Origin: Mycetocola lacteus
Lineage (GTDB): Bacteria; Actinomycetota; Actinomycetes; Actinomycetales; Microbacteriaceae
DNA length: 64,000 nt
Direction: 5' to 3'
NCBI RefSeq assembly: GCF_003667575.1
Contig: NZ_RCUY01000005.1
Span: 372,001 to 436,000 of the forward strand
The notes under the pieces were generated by a model. That model worked only from the letters and a program-made list of their open reading frames with translations. It searched no databases and was not told the origin of the DNA. Numbering within the stretch: position 1 is the first letter of the stretch; every line of letters starts with the position of its first letter. Made by a program: the position numbers and the translations under genes. Shown here piece by piece: positions 53,784-62,590 of this stretch.

Positions 53784-54824
53784 CTACACCACCATTCCGA
53801 ATTGCTGGGAGAAGCGCACGTCGCCCTCCACCATTTCACGCATGTCCTGTACACCGTCGCGCAGCATCAGGCCGCGCTCCACACCCATACCGAAGGCGAA
53901 ACCGGAGTAGATCTCCGGGTCGATTCCGGCCGCACGCAGCACGTTGGGGTGGATCATGCCGCAGCCGCCCCACTCGATCCAGCGTGCGCCGCCCTTGAAG
54001 GTGGGGTGCCAGAAGTCGAGCTCGGCGCTGGGCTCGGTGAACGGGAAGAAGCTCGGACGCAGACGGATCTTCGCCTCGTCGCCGAAGACCGACTTCACGA
54101 AGTGGTCCAGGGTTCCCCGCAGGTCAGCCATGGTCAGACCCTTGTCCACGGCGAGGCCCTCGAACTGGGTGAACACGGGGGTGTGCGTGGCATCCAGCTC
54201 ATCGGTGCGGTACACACGGCCCGGGGCCAGCACGTAGATCGGCACCTCACGGTCGAGCATGGTGCGCACCTGCACCGGCGAGGTGTGGGTACGCATGACC
54301 AGGTGAGCCTCGGGGGGCTCCACAAAGAAGGTGTCCTGCATCGCACGCGCGGGGTGGTCGGCGTCAAAGTTCAGCGCGTCAAAGTTGAACCACTCGCTCT
54401 CAACCTCGGGGCCCTCGGCAATCTCCCAGCCCATGCCGGTGAAGATGTCCTCCACGCGCTCACGCAGCAGCTCGAGCGGGTGACGCGCACCGGCACGGTA
54501 GCGGCTGGGCAGCGCGGTGACATCCACGGTCTCGGCGGCCAGACGGGCGGCATCCTCGGCGGCGACGATGCGCTCCTCGGCTGCGGCATAGGCGCCGTTC
54601 ACTCGCCCGCGGGCCTGGCCCACGAGCTTGCCAAAGGCGGCCTTCTGGTCGTTGGGCACGGAGCGCAGGGCGGCGTTGAGGTTCGCCAGCGGCGAGCCCT
54701 CGGCCATGTGGGCCGAACGCGCCTGCTTGAGTGCGGTGGAGTCGGTGGCGGCGGCGATGGCGGCGAGCGCCACATCGACCGCGGCGGCGACGCTTTCTTC
54801 GGTAATCAGTTGAGGGTCAGACAC
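53784..54824 (-). CDS. pheS: Phenylalanine--tRNA ligase alpha subunit
   Basis: A 346-residue class II catalytic subunit. A coiled-coil tRNA-binding N-terminus (residues 1-100) is followed by motif 1 (GWEIAEGPEVESEWFNFDALN), motif 2 (HTHTSPVQVRTM and VYRTDELDATHTPVFTQFEG) and motif 3 (GMIHPNVLRAAGID and GFAFGMGVERGLML). It forms phenylalanyl-tRNA with PheT. The GTG start lies 8 nt after a -10-like TAGAAT (54833-54838, minus strand), so the transcript is leaderless or nearly so; no Trp/Phe-type leader peptide is present here. Confidence 0.97.
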   Translation of the reverse strand: MSDPQLITEESVAAAVDVALAAIAAATDSTALKQARSAHMAEGSPLANLNAALRSVPNDQKAAFGKLVGQARGRVNGAYAAAEERIVAAEDAARLAAETVDVTALPSRYRAGARHPLELLRERVEDIFTGMGWEIAEGPEVESEWFNFDALNFDADHPARAMQDTFFVEPPEAHLVMRTHTSPVQVRTMLDREVPIYVLAPGRVYRTDELDATHTPVFTQFEGLAVDKGLTMADLRGTLDHFVKSVFGDEAKIRLRPSFFPFTEPSAELDFWHPTFKGGARWIEWGGCGMIHPNVLRAAGIDPEIYSGFAFGMGVERGLMLRDGVQDMREMVEGDVRFSQQFGMVV

Positions 54825-54832
54825 AAAAACAC

Positions 54833-54838
54833 ATTCTA
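54833..54838 (-). promoter_or_regulatory. -10 box of pheST
   Basis: Minus-strand TAGAAT, 8 nt before the GTG start of pheS, with no Shine-Dalgarno in between. It indicates a leaderless pheST mRNA. Confidence 0.5.
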
Positions 54839-54872
54839 CCCGGGTTCACCCATCTATCGTGGGCCAGAACGC

Positions 54873-54917
54873 CGGATCGCCCCGCCCGGATGTGATCCAT
54901 CCGGGCGGGGCGATCCG
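54873..54917 (-). terminator. Long perfect hairpin after the glutamate-type ABC operon
   Basis: A perfect 20-bp stem (54873-54892 with 54898-54917) and a 5-nt loop, 13 bp downstream of the last permease gene on the minus strand and 34 bp from pheST promoter sequence. No T-tract. Confidence 0.85.
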
Positions 54918-54930
54918 CCGAGTGCCGTCG

Positions 54931-55854
54931 CTATCCGCGTGTGGCCCCCGCCTGCACGGCGGCCGCGGGACCGGGCTCGGTGCCCGGGGCATCTCCCCCA
55001 CCGGGCTTTTCGGGTTCGGCCGTTCCGCGCTGCGCGCGATCTGAACGCCGCGCCAGCCAGCGGGCAAACGCCGAGAGCAGCAGGTTCATCACCAGGTAGA
55101 TGACCAGGGTGATGATGAACAGCGTAAACAGGTACTTATTACCCAGGGCGCTTCCGAGGTTGTTCATCGTGGTACGGATCAGCTCCGGGTAGCCCACGAT
55201 GAATCCCAGCGAGGTGTCCTTAAGCAGCACCACCAGTTGGGCCACGACAATCGGAAGCATCTGCCGGAACGCCTGCGGGAACTCGATTCGCATCCGGGTG
55301 GCAAAGGGCGTCAACCCGATACTCAGCCCAGCCTCACGCTGTCCCTTGGGCAGCGAGGCGATACCGGCGCGCAGTGCCTCACCGATGATCGCACCGTTAT
55401 AGAGTCCCAGCCCGAGAACCACGGCTAGGTAGGCCCCACTGGAGAACGCCAGCAGGATAAACAGCATCATCAACAGCACCGGCATGCCCCGCAGGAACTC
55501 CAGGACAATCGTGGTCGGAATGCGAACCCAGCGACTGCGGGCCGTGCGCAGCAGCGCAAACACCACCCCGAGGATCAGCGCGAGGACCGCCGCCACGAGT
55601 GCGGCCTTCAGCGTGTTGAGCACACCACCGCCAACCTGTTCCCACAGGACCGGATTGGTCACCACATCCCAGCGGGATGCGTCCCACACGCCGGGCAGGC
55701 TCATGCCACCGGAGATCTGGCGGGGCTGACCGAGGATATACGCGGCCCCGCCAAATCCGCCCAGGACCACCAGGGTCACGATCACCGAGATGATACGCGA
55801 ACGCCGCTTGGCCTTGGGACCGGGCGCATCAAACAGAACAGAGGATCCACTCAT
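54931..55854 (-). CDS. gluD: Glutamate-type ABC importer permease (GluD-like)
   Basis: A 307-residue polar amino acid permease. An N-terminal cytoplasmic stretch is followed by a first helix (IISVIVTLVVLGGFGGAAYIL), then a HisM/GlnP-type domain (TLKAALVAAVLALILGVVFALL; EFLRGMPVLLMMLF; EALRAGIASLPKGQREAGLSIGLTP with the ATPase-contact loop). The C-terminal 30 residues are Pro/Gly/Ala-rich and polar. Order and subunit types match the gluABCD glutamate system of corynebacteria. Overlaps the partner permease as ATGA, which sets the start at 55854. Confidence 0.88.
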   Translation of the reverse strand: MSGSSVLFDAPGPKAKRRSRIISVIVTLVVLGGFGGAAYILGQPRQISGGMSLPGVWDASRWDVVTNPVLWEQVGGGVLNTLKAALVAAVLALILGVVFALLRTARSRWVRIPTTIVLEFLRGMPVLLMMLFILLAFSSGAYLAVVLGLGLYNGAIIGEALRAGIASLPKGQREAGLSIGLTPFATRMRIEFPQAFRQMLPIVVAQLVVLLKDTSLGFIVGYPELIRTTMNNLGSALGNKYLFTLFIITLVIYLVMNLLLSAFARWLARRSDRAQRGTAEPEKPGGGDAPGTEPGPAAAVQAGATRG

Positions 55855-56498
55855 CGCGACACCGCCCACTTCTTTTCCAAATATCCGGCCAGGATGCCCA
55901 GCGGAATCGTAATCAACAGGTAGAACGTGGCCACGCCCAGCAGGACCGGGATCACCGCGTTTCCGTTGGCGTTGGCCAGTTCCTTTCCGATGGTGACCAG
56001 CTCGGCCACAAAGAATCCACCGGCCACCGAGGTGTTCTTGACCAGCGCGATCATCACGTTGATCAGCGGCGGAATGGTCATCCGCACCGCCTGCGGGAGC
56101 ACCACCCGGGTCACCGTCTGACCAAAGCCCAGCCCGATGCTCCGGGCCGCCTCGGCCTGACCGATCGGCACACCATTCACGCCGGAGCGCAGAGCTTCGG
56201 CCACAAACGGTGAGGTGTAGAGACTCAGACCGATCATCGCCAGGAACTTATAGTCCAGTCCGAGCCCCAGCTGCGGGGCCACAAACGCGAAGAAAAACAG
56301 GATCAGGGTCAGCGGGGTGTTACGCACCAGTTCGGTATAGACGGTCGCGAAGGTGCGCAGCGCACCCACCGGCGAGATCCGCATGATCGCGATGATCGTG
56401 CCGATAATCAGTGCCGCGATACCCGCGACCACAAACAGCTGCAGGGTGAGCACAAACCCCGAGAAATATCGATCGAGGTTGTCAAAAATAACGTTCAT
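55851..56498 (-). CDS. gluC: Glutamate-type ABC importer permease (GluC-like)
   Basis: A 215-residue permease of the HisM/GlnP family: GFVLTLQLFVVAGIAALIIGTIIAIMR at the start, YTELVRNTPLTLILFFFAFV, and the EAA-type loop EALRSGVNGVPIGQAEAARSIGLGFGQTVTRVVLPQA split by family blocks. Pairs with GluD. A 15-bp hairpin precedes it, probably lowering its transcription relative to the binding protein. The start has AAAGGAGG upstream. Confidence 0.9.
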   Translation of the reverse strand: MNVIFDNLDRYFSGFVLTLQLFVVAGIAALIIGTIIAIMRISPVGALRTFATVYTELVRNTPLTLILFFFAFVAPQLGLGLDYKFLAMIGLSLYTSPFVAEALRSGVNGVPIGQAEAARSIGLGFGQTVTRVVLPQAVRMTIPPLINVMIALVKNTSVAGGFFVAELVTIGKELANANGNAVIPVLLGVATFYLLITIPLGILAGYLEKKWAVSR

Positions 56499-56524
56499 TC
56501 ACCGCCTCCTTTCGAGGGGGAGAA

Positions 56525-56564
56525 ACGCGTGTTCTGCGGAGCGTGCGCCCCGCAGAACACGCGT
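56525..56564 (-). terminator. Intercistronic hairpin between binding-protein and permease genes
   Basis: A perfect 15-bp stem ACGCGTGTTCTGCGG (56525-56539) with 56550-56564 in the 73-bp gap between gluB and gluC. It probably acts as partial terminator or RNA stabiliser to keep binding-protein mRNA in excess. Confidence 0.75.
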
Positions 56565-56571
56565 CGGATGA

Positions 56572-57453
56572 CTACTCGGTGATCTTGGGACCATCAACGA
56601 AGGGCAGAATCTTGCCCGCGGTCTTTTCCCAGGCCTTCTTATAGGCACCGTCGGAGTAGGACTCCTCCAGGGACTTGTTGATGAAGTCCTTGAACGCGGT
56701 GTCCCCCTTCTTCAAACCGATCCCGTAGGGCTCCTGAGTGAAGAGATCACCGGCGAGCTTGAACTCACCCTCGTTCTTTTCCGCGAGTCCGGCGAGGATC
56801 ACGTTGTCGGTGGAAACCGCCACGACCTTGCCCGAGCGCAGCGGCTCGAGGCAGTTGCTATAGGTATCGGTCAGGACCGGGTCCGCCCCGAGCTTGGCTA
56901 GGTTCTCTGCCGGGGTCGAGCCGGTGACCGAACACACGGGCTTGCCCACGGTGTCCTTCTCGGACTTGATGTCGTTGTTGTCGGCCTTGACCAGCAGCGA
57001 CTGTCCGGCAATGTAGTAGGGTCCCGCGAAGTCGATGACTTCCTTGCGCTTATCGTTGATCGTGTAGGTGGCAACAACCATATCGACCTCACCGTTTTCG
57101 ATGAACGGCTCACGGTTGGCCGATACGGCCTCCTTCCACTCGATCTTGTCGGCGGGGATGCCTAGCTGACCGGCGATGATCTTGGCGATTTCGACATCGA
57201 AACCCTCCTCGCCGTTGAGTCCCTTCTCACCGAAGAGCGGCTGATCAAACTTCACCCCAACGGTGATCTTGCCGGCCTTGGCCAGCTTTTCCATCGTGGT
57301 CCCGGCCTCGAAGGTGGGGTTTTCCACCACGGTGGGGTTGTCGCCGGATCCTCCCCCGCTCCCGCCGGCACCGCCGTCGGTGCTGGAACAGGCCGTAAAG
57401 AGGAGGGCCGAGGCCGCGGCGAGGGCTACAAGAGATACTTTCGAACGCTTCAT
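56572..57453 (-). CDS. gluB: Glutamate-type ABC importer substrate-binding lipoprotein (GluB-like)
   Basis: A 293-residue lipoprotein. Lipobox ALLFTAC (Cys about residue 22), a Gly/Ser-rich linker, then a family-3 solute-binding domain: GKITVGVKFDQPLFGEKGLNGEEGFDVEIAKIIAGQLG, VDMVVATYTINDKRKEVIDFAGPYY (ligand contacts), CSVTGSTPAENL and AVSTDNVILAGLA. The length and the TYTINDKRK block fit glutamate/aspartate binders of GluB type. ATG at 57453 with AAAGGAG upstream. It passes ligand to GluC/GluD. Confidence 0.9.
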   Translation of the reverse strand: MKRSKVSLVALAAASALLFTACSSTDGGAGGSGGGSGDNPTVVENPTFEAGTTMEKLAKAGKITVGVKFDQPLFGEKGLNGEEGFDVEIAKIIAGQLGIPADKIEWKEAVSANREPFIENGEVDMVVATYTINDKRKEVIDFAGPYYIAGQSLLVKADNNDIKSEKDTVGKPVCSVTGSTPAENLAKLGADPVLTDTYSNCLEPLRSGKVVAVSTDNVILAGLAEKNEGEFKLAGDLFTQEPYGIGLKKGDTAFKDFINKSLEESYSDGAYKKAWEKTAGKILPFVDGPKITE

Positions 57454-57475
57454 GAGTGGCTCCTTTGCTGTGGTG

Positions 57476-58264
57476 TTACCGGTCGAGAATCTTGGCGAGG
57501 AAGTCGCGCGCACGCTCGGATGAGGGGTTGGTGAAAAAGGTTTCGGGGGTTTCGTCCTCGACGATTTCGCCGTCCGCCATGAACAGCACGCGGTCGGCGG
57601 CCTTGCGGGCGAAGCCCATCTCGTGGGTCACCACGATCATCGTCATGCCCTCCTTGGCGAGCTCCACCATGACGTCGAGGACCTCGTTGATCATTTCCGG
57701 GTCGAGCGCCGAGGTGGGCTCGTCCATCAGGATCAGTTTCGGGCTCATTGCCAACGATCGGGCGATCGCGACGCGCTGCTGCTGACCACCGGAGAGCTGG
57801 GCGGGCAGCTTATTGGCCTGGTTGGCCACACCCACGCGTTCCAGCAGCGTCATTGCCCGCTCGTTCGCCTGTTTGGTCGACATCTTTTTCACCCGGATGG
57901 GGCCCAGGGTCACGTTTTCCAGCACGGTTTTATGTGCGAAGAGGTTGAAGGACTGGAACACCATGCCCACGTCCGCGCGGAGCTTAGCCAGGCCCGCGCC
58001 CTCCTCCGGCAACTGCTTGCCGTCGATCGTGATTGTGCCGCTGTCGATCGTCTCCAACCGGTTGATGGCCCGGCAGAATGTGGACTTACCGGAGCCCGAG
58101 GGTCCGATCACGACCACGACCTCACCGCGTGCAACCGACGTGGAGATGTTTTTGAGAACGTGCAGATCGCCATAGTGCTTATTGACATCGGAGAGCACCA
58201 CGAGGGGTTCACCGCGGCCGACGATCGGAACGCTTGTGGTTTGGGGTATCAACGTTGGTTCCAT
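57476..58264 (-). CDS. gluA: Glutamate-type ABC importer ATPase (GluA-like)
   Basis: A 262-residue polar amino acid ATPase. Walker A GPSGSGKST (residues about 54-62), Q loop VFQSFNLFAHKTVLENV, signature LSGGQQQRVAIARSL (about 158), Walker B LILMDEPTSALDPE and H loop VVTHEMGFARK are intact. It drives glutamate-type uptake. First gene of the four-gene operon. The 58265-58553 region upstream holds its promoter and an AT-rich patch (58350-58420), together with the 3' flank of the degenerate ATPase gene. Confidence 0.92.
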   Translation of the reverse strand: MEPTLIPQTTSVPIVGRGEPLVVLSDVNKHYGDLHVLKNISTSVARGEVVVVIGPSGSGKSTFCRAINRLETIDSGTITIDGKQLPEEGAGLAKLRADVGMVFQSFNLFAHKTVLENVTLGPIRVKKMSTKQANERAMTLLERVGVANQANKLPAQLSGGQQQRVAIARSLAMSPKLILMDEPTSALDPEMINEVLDVMVELAKEGMTMIVVTHEMGFARKAADRVLFMADGEIVEDETPETFFTNPSSERARDFLAKILDR

Positions 58265-58553
58265 GCCCTCACGCTAGTCAGTGTGCCCACTCAAACGACA
58301 CGAATCAACACGCTTGTTACCGATTTGTGACCGTTATACAACGGGCTGATCAGAGGCTGAATTTGTTCGGACTTCTTCCATATTTGAGATGAAATCCGAT
58401 ATATATTCCGTAAAGCGCATGAATGGATCCGGAAAGTTTCTTCGGAAACAATCGCGGCAGAACGGCGGAAATCCGGAGCCAACTGCCACCTACGTGTCAC
58501 AGTGCCCTCGAACACTTCGAGGTCCCGTGGCACGAGATTCTGGGTGCCCAGAT

Positions 58554-59417
58554 TCACCCCTCGGCGACACCGGACACGGCATCGGGCACGGCGTCGGGTT
58601 CGGCTTCGGGTTCGGCTTCGGGTTCGACATCGGCCCGGGCGAGCCGGGCCAAAATGTCACGAGCCTGCGGCGTGCCGGGTCGCAGAAAGAAGTCCGCGGC
58701 GGGTTGATCCTCGACGATCCGTCCCGCACCGACCACGATGACGCGTGAGGCGGCCTCTCTGACCAGGGTCAGATCGTCTGTGGCCAGGACCACGGCGGTC
58801 CCCTCACGGGTGGCCTCCCGAACCACATCGGCGATCAGGCGGCCGGTCGATGGGCCCAGCTCCCCAGTGGGGTCATCCATCACCAGCAAACGAGGAGTGA
58901 GCGCGAGCGCGCGAGCGATCTGCACCAGGCGACGCTGATCATTCGAGAGCTTCCCGGCAACGGTGCGGGCTTCTGCCAGCATCTCGACACGGGCGAGGAG
59001 TGCCCGCGCACGCTCGGTCGCGAGGATGGGTGACATACCCCGGGTTCGAACCTGCGCCCGAGTGACGTTGTCGATGACGCTGAGTCGGGCCGGCAGGTCC
59101 CCGGAGGACTCAACCAGGCCCACGTCGCGGCACGGGTGGTCCCGAGATTCGGGCGGCGCGGGTACCTCGCATCCCCCCACTCGCAAACTGCCCGAGGATA
59201 GAGGCTCATCACCGCTCAGGATGCGACAGAAAAGGGATTTTCCCGCCGCGTCCAGACCGAGGATCGCGACGCTTTCGGCACGGTGGATGCTCAGGCTGAT
59301 CCCGCCAAAACCTTGATGGTCGGTGGTGTGCGCACTGACGGCGGTCAGCGCCACGATGGGCACCTCACAGACTGCGTGTGAGGTGCGTGGGGCTCTCGGT
59401 ATCGACGTTGACTCCAT
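58554..59417 (-). CDS. Degenerate ABC ATPase paralogue
   Basis: A 287-residue ATPase-like protein related to the preceding GluA. Walker A is present (ILGLDAAGKSLFC), but the signature is KLSNDQRRLVQIAR (LSGGQ changed to LSNDQ), the Walker B catalytic Glu is Asp (LLVMDDPTGELGPS), the D loop is altered and the H-loop His is missing (VVLATDDLTLV). Codons are normal and the frame is intact, so it is kept as a protein rather than decaying. The C-terminus is a tandem Glu-Pro/Ala-Glu-Pro tail. It may regulate or partner the glutamate transporter, or bind ATP without turnover. The start codon is uncertain. Confidence 0.7.
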   Translation of the reverse strand: MESTSIPRAPRTSHAVCEVPIVALTAVSAHTTDHQGFGGISLSIHRAESVAILGLDAAGKSLFCRILSGDEPLSSGSLRVGGCEVPAPPESRDHPCRDVGLVESSGDLPARLSVIDNVTRAQVRTRGMSPILATERARALLARVEMLAEARTVAGKLSNDQRRLVQIARALALTPRLLVMDDPTGELGPSTGRLIADVVREATREGTAVVLATDDLTLVREAASRVIVVGAGRIVEDQPAADFFLRPGTPQARDILARLARADVEPEAEPEAEPDAVPDAVSGVAEG

Positions 59418-59522
59418 ACGCTCACGTTACGTGGGTCCCCGCACGGCGGCGGAGCATGTCGCACGGTGGTGGCTGGCCCGACGCATACCAAGCATGTGTT
59501 CGCCGAGCCCCGGGACACAGCA

Positions 59523-59558
59523 CATGAGCCACCCCGCGTGGACGCGGGGTGGCTCATG
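59523..59558 (-). terminator. Terminator after the SpoU methyltransferase gene
   Basis: A perfect 16-bp stem CATGAGCCACCCCGCG (59523-59538) with 59543-59558 and a 4-nt loop, 28 bp after the methyltransferase stop on the minus strand. Confidence 0.85.
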
Positions 59559-59586
59559 GGTTCCGCCGAGGCGGACGGTTATGTCC

Positions 59587-60387
59587 CTAGGAACGCTGTG
59601 CGAATGCGCTCTCGTAGAGGCAGACGGAGGCGGCGGTGGCCAGGTTCATCGACTCGGCAGCACCAAAAATCGGCACGCTCACCGCACGCTCGGCGCGGGC
59701 GAGGTTCTCATCGGTCAGCCCGCGGGCCTCGTTGCCGAACAGCCAGGCGGTGGGCTCGGCCAGGACGCCGCTGTTGCGGACATCGAGCAGCGAGTCACCC
59801 TTGATGTCCGCGGCAATCACGGACACACCGGCCTCGCGGGCCAGCAGCAGCACGTCGGGCAGTTCCAGGCCCACGGCCACGGGCAGGTGGAACAGCGAAC
59901 CGGTGGTGGAGCGCACCACCTTGGGGTTGTAGAGGTCGACGCTGCGTCCGGTGAGGATCACGCCGTCGGCGCCGGCCGCGTCGGCGGCACGGATGATGGT
60001 GCCGAGGTTGCCCGGGTCACGGACCTCCTCGAGGATTGCGATGAGCTTAGGCTCGTCGCGGAAGATGTCCTTGGCGGAGGTCGGGAACTGGCGGGCGACG
60101 GCGATAACACCCTGCGGGGTGACGGTGTCGGCCATCGCGTTGATGACCTCTTCGCTGACAAACTCGACGTCCATTCCGGCGGCCACCGCGGCCTCGGCCA
60201 GGTCGGTGTAACGCTCCAGCGCGGTCGGGGTGACGTACAGCTCAAGCATGACCTCGGGACGGTAGGTCAGCGCTTCGACAACCGCCTGCGGGCCCTCGAG
60301 CAGGAACAGGCCGGTCTCTTCACGGACGGCACGACGGCCAAGCCTTGCGACGGCACGGATACGGGGGGCACGGGGATTATCTAGCAC
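59587..60387 (-). CDS. TrmH/SpoU-family RNA 2'-O-methyltransferase
   Basis: A 266-residue SPOUT methyltransferase. The N-terminal substrate-binding region (residues 10-95) has LLEGPQAVVEAL. The knotted catalytic domain has motif 1 Asn in VRDPGNLGTIIRAADAAGAD, motif 2 AWLFGNEARGLTDE and motif 3 VPIFGAAESMNLATAASVCLYE. It methylates a ribose 2'-OH in rRNA or tRNA using S-adenosylmethionine. Located close to infC-rpmI-rplT, as in many actinobacteria, where the relative is annotated as a 23S rRNA methyltransferase; the exact site is not shown. Confidence 0.92.
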   Translation of the reverse strand: MLDNPRAPRIRAVARLGRRAVREETGLFLLEGPQAVVEALTYRPEVMLELYVTPTALERYTDLAEAAVAAGMDVEFVSEEVINAMADTVTPQGVIAVARQFPTSAKDIFRDEPKLIAILEEVRDPGNLGTIIRAADAAGADGVILTGRSVDLYNPKVVRSTTGSLFHLPVAVGLELPDVLLLAREAGVSVIAADIKGDSLLDVRNSGVLAEPTAWLFGNEARGLTDENLARAERAVSVPIFGAAESMNLATAASVCLYESAFAQRS

Positions 60388-60463
60388 CTGGCCATTCTAC
60401 CCGCGTGGGCAGCGCAGCGGAAAACCCACCCCGACCGCTGGATAACAGGCCCGGAAACAACAC

Positions 60464-60542
60464 ACGGCCCCACCGCCGAAGCCCGTCGGAGGCAGCGCGG
60501 CCGGAGATAACAAACGGCCCCACCGCCGAAGCGATGGGGCCG
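60464..60542 (-). terminator. Duplicated terminator of the infC-rpmI-rplT operon
   Basis: The hairpin CGGCCCCA/TGGGGCCG (60515-60542) lies 21 bp after rplT. Its left arm and loop (ACGGCCCCACCGCCGAAGC) recur at 60464-60482, 50 bp further downstream, with related flanks, as a tandem partial duplication. Confidence 0.75.
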
Positions 60543-60562
60543 AATGTAAATGAAGCTAAAGC

Positions 60563-60946
60563 TTACGCAGCCTTGGGAGCCGAGGTGTCGGCCGGGAGGG
60601 CCTTCTTGGCGGACTCAACCAGAGCGGCGAAGGTTGCCGGCTCGTTGACTGCCAGCTCGGCGAGGATACGACGGTCAACCTCGATACCGGCCAGACCCAG
60701 ACCCTGGATCAGACGGTTGTAGGTGAGGCCGTTTGCACGGGATGCAGCGTTGATACGCTGGATCCACAGGCGACGGAAGTCGTTCTTACGCTTCTTACGG
60801 TCGTTGTAGTTGTAAACGAAGGAGTGGGTAACCTGCTCCTTGGCCTTACGGTACAGACGCGAACGCTGTCCGCGGTAACCCGAGGCACGCTCGAGGATTA
60901 CGCGACGCTTCTTGTGGGCGTTGACGGCCCGCTTTACTCTTGCCAT
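60563..60946 (-). CDS. rplT: 50S ribosomal protein L20
   Basis: A 127-residue protein with the usual N-terminus ([20 protein letters not shown], Gly-Tyr-Arg-Gly-x-Arg-Ser block), [18 protein letters not shown] and [16 protein letters not shown]. It is a 23S rRNA-binding assembly protein, last in the infC operon. Length and sequence are standard. Confidence 0.98.
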   Translation of the reverse strand: MARVKRAVNAHKKRRVILERASGYRGQRSRLYRKAKEQVTHSFVYNYNDRKKRKNDFRRLWIQRINAASRANGLTYNRLIQGLGLAGIEVDRRILAELAVNEPATFAALVESAKKALPADTSAPKAA

Positions 60947-60979
60947 TTCTCTACTTCTATCTCTCTATGTCCGTCGAGC

Positions 60980-61166
60980 TTACTTACCGAGAAGCTTCTT
61001 GATGTTCTTGGTGTCGGCCTTGGACACGAGCTGGTCCTGGTTCAGACGACGCTTGCGGTGGCTGGACTTCACCTCAAGGTTGTGTCGCATACCCGACTGC
61101 TGCTTCTTGATCTTGCCGGAGCCCGTGAGCTTGAAGCGCTTCTTAGCGCCCGAGTGGGTCTTCTGC

Positions 61167-61174
<8 letters not shown>
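60980..61174 (-). CDS. rpmI: 50S ribosomal protein L35
   Basis: A 64-residue protein beginning [20 protein letters not shown] and ending KNIKKLLGK, standard L35. ATG at 61174 lies within the end of infC (8-bp overlap), indicating coupled translation. Confidence 0.97.
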
Positions 61175-61754
<580 letters not shown>

Positions 61755-61840
61755 GCGTAACTCCTCTGATTGATACTCGAGGCCACTCAGTCCGAAATGA
61801 TTCATACCGAGGCGAGAGAGAAATTACACACCGGATACGT

Positions 61841-61899
61841 GTGACCAAAGGTCACTACCCGGCCAACACCCTGACTACCAGACCCTCCGAGGAGGGTCT
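61841..61899 (-). promoter_or_regulatory. Structured 5' leader of the infC operon
   Basis: Two hairpins in the 5' untranslated region: GTGACC-AAA-GGTCAC (61841-61855) and AGACCCTCC/GGAGGGTCT (61880-61899). The second is terminator-like. They may provide attenuation or L20-type feedback, as known leaders of this operon do, but no match to a named RNA family was made. Confidence 0.55.
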
Positions 61900-61909
61900 T
61901 GGCGGAGTG

Positions 61910-61940
61910 TAACTACCCGGTAACCTAGTACTACGGTCAA
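61910..61940 (-). promoter_or_regulatory. Possible infC promoter
   Basis: Minus-strand TTGACC (61935-61940) and TAGTTA (61910-61915), spaced 19 bp. The spacing is slightly long, so support is moderate. Confidence 0.4.
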
Positions 61941-62017
61941 ACGCGGGTGGGAGAATATCCTCTTTCGTAACGGAACAGATGTTCCGTAGCCGCGTATCAG
62001 TCTAGCAGAGGAACACA

Positions 62018-62383
62018 GTGACGGAAAACCAGTCCCCCAGCCCGGAAGAAAACGAAGCGGTTGCCGAGGCCACGCGGGATATTGCGGAGGTTCCCGCGGT
62101 CGAGGTAATCACGACCGCGTGCGTACACCTGCTCAGCGCGGCGGCGGTCAAGGTGGGCCTTGCCGACGACCCGGAAACCCAGACCGACCTGGATGAGGCA
62201 CGCAAGCTGATCAACGCCCTGGCGGGCCTGATCACGGCCGCCGCCCCGGATGTGAGCGACATGCACGCCCGCAGCCTGCGCGATGGTCTGCGTTCGCTGC
62301 AGCTCGCGTTCCGCGAGGCATCGGCCATTCAGGATCCGATCGGTAAGGGTCCGGGTGAGAAGTTCACCGGTCCGGTGAACTAG
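62018..62383 (+). CDS. DUF1844 domain protein
   Basis: A 121-residue protein. The core (residues 25-100) matches DUF1844: EVITTACVHLLSAAAVKVGLADDPETQTDLDEARKLINALAGL. N- and C-termini are disordered. Conserved in actinobacteria beside infC; the function is unknown. GTG start with AGAGGA upstream. Transcribed away from infC. Confidence 0.92.
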   Translation: MTENQSPSPEENEAVAEATRDIAEVPAVEVITTACVHLLSAAAVKVGLADDPETQTDLDEARKLINALAGLITAAAPDVSDMHARSLRDGLRSLQLAFREASAIQDPIGKGPGEKFTGPVN

Positions 62384-62400
62384 CTTCCTGGCCTCCTAAA

Positions 62401-62435
62401 AGCACCGGCACTCTTCGGAGTGTCGGTGCTTTTTT
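62401..62435 (+). terminator. Terminator after the DUF1844 gene
   Basis: A 13-bp stem AGCACCGGCACTC (62401-62413) with 62418-62430 (one wobble), TTCG loop, and TTTTT tail: the most canonical terminator in the window. Confidence 0.95.
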
Positions 62436-62590
62436 GCGCGCAATTATGGCCTAGCCGCGCGATGCGTGCACCTACTGTTTCGCCACATGACACTGGGTTA
62501 CCCCGTGTCCCCGTGATCGTTGGCCCACCCCCGAACGCGTTGCTAGTTTTCTCGAACCATCAGCCGTGTTTTTGATTCGAGGGATTCGCC

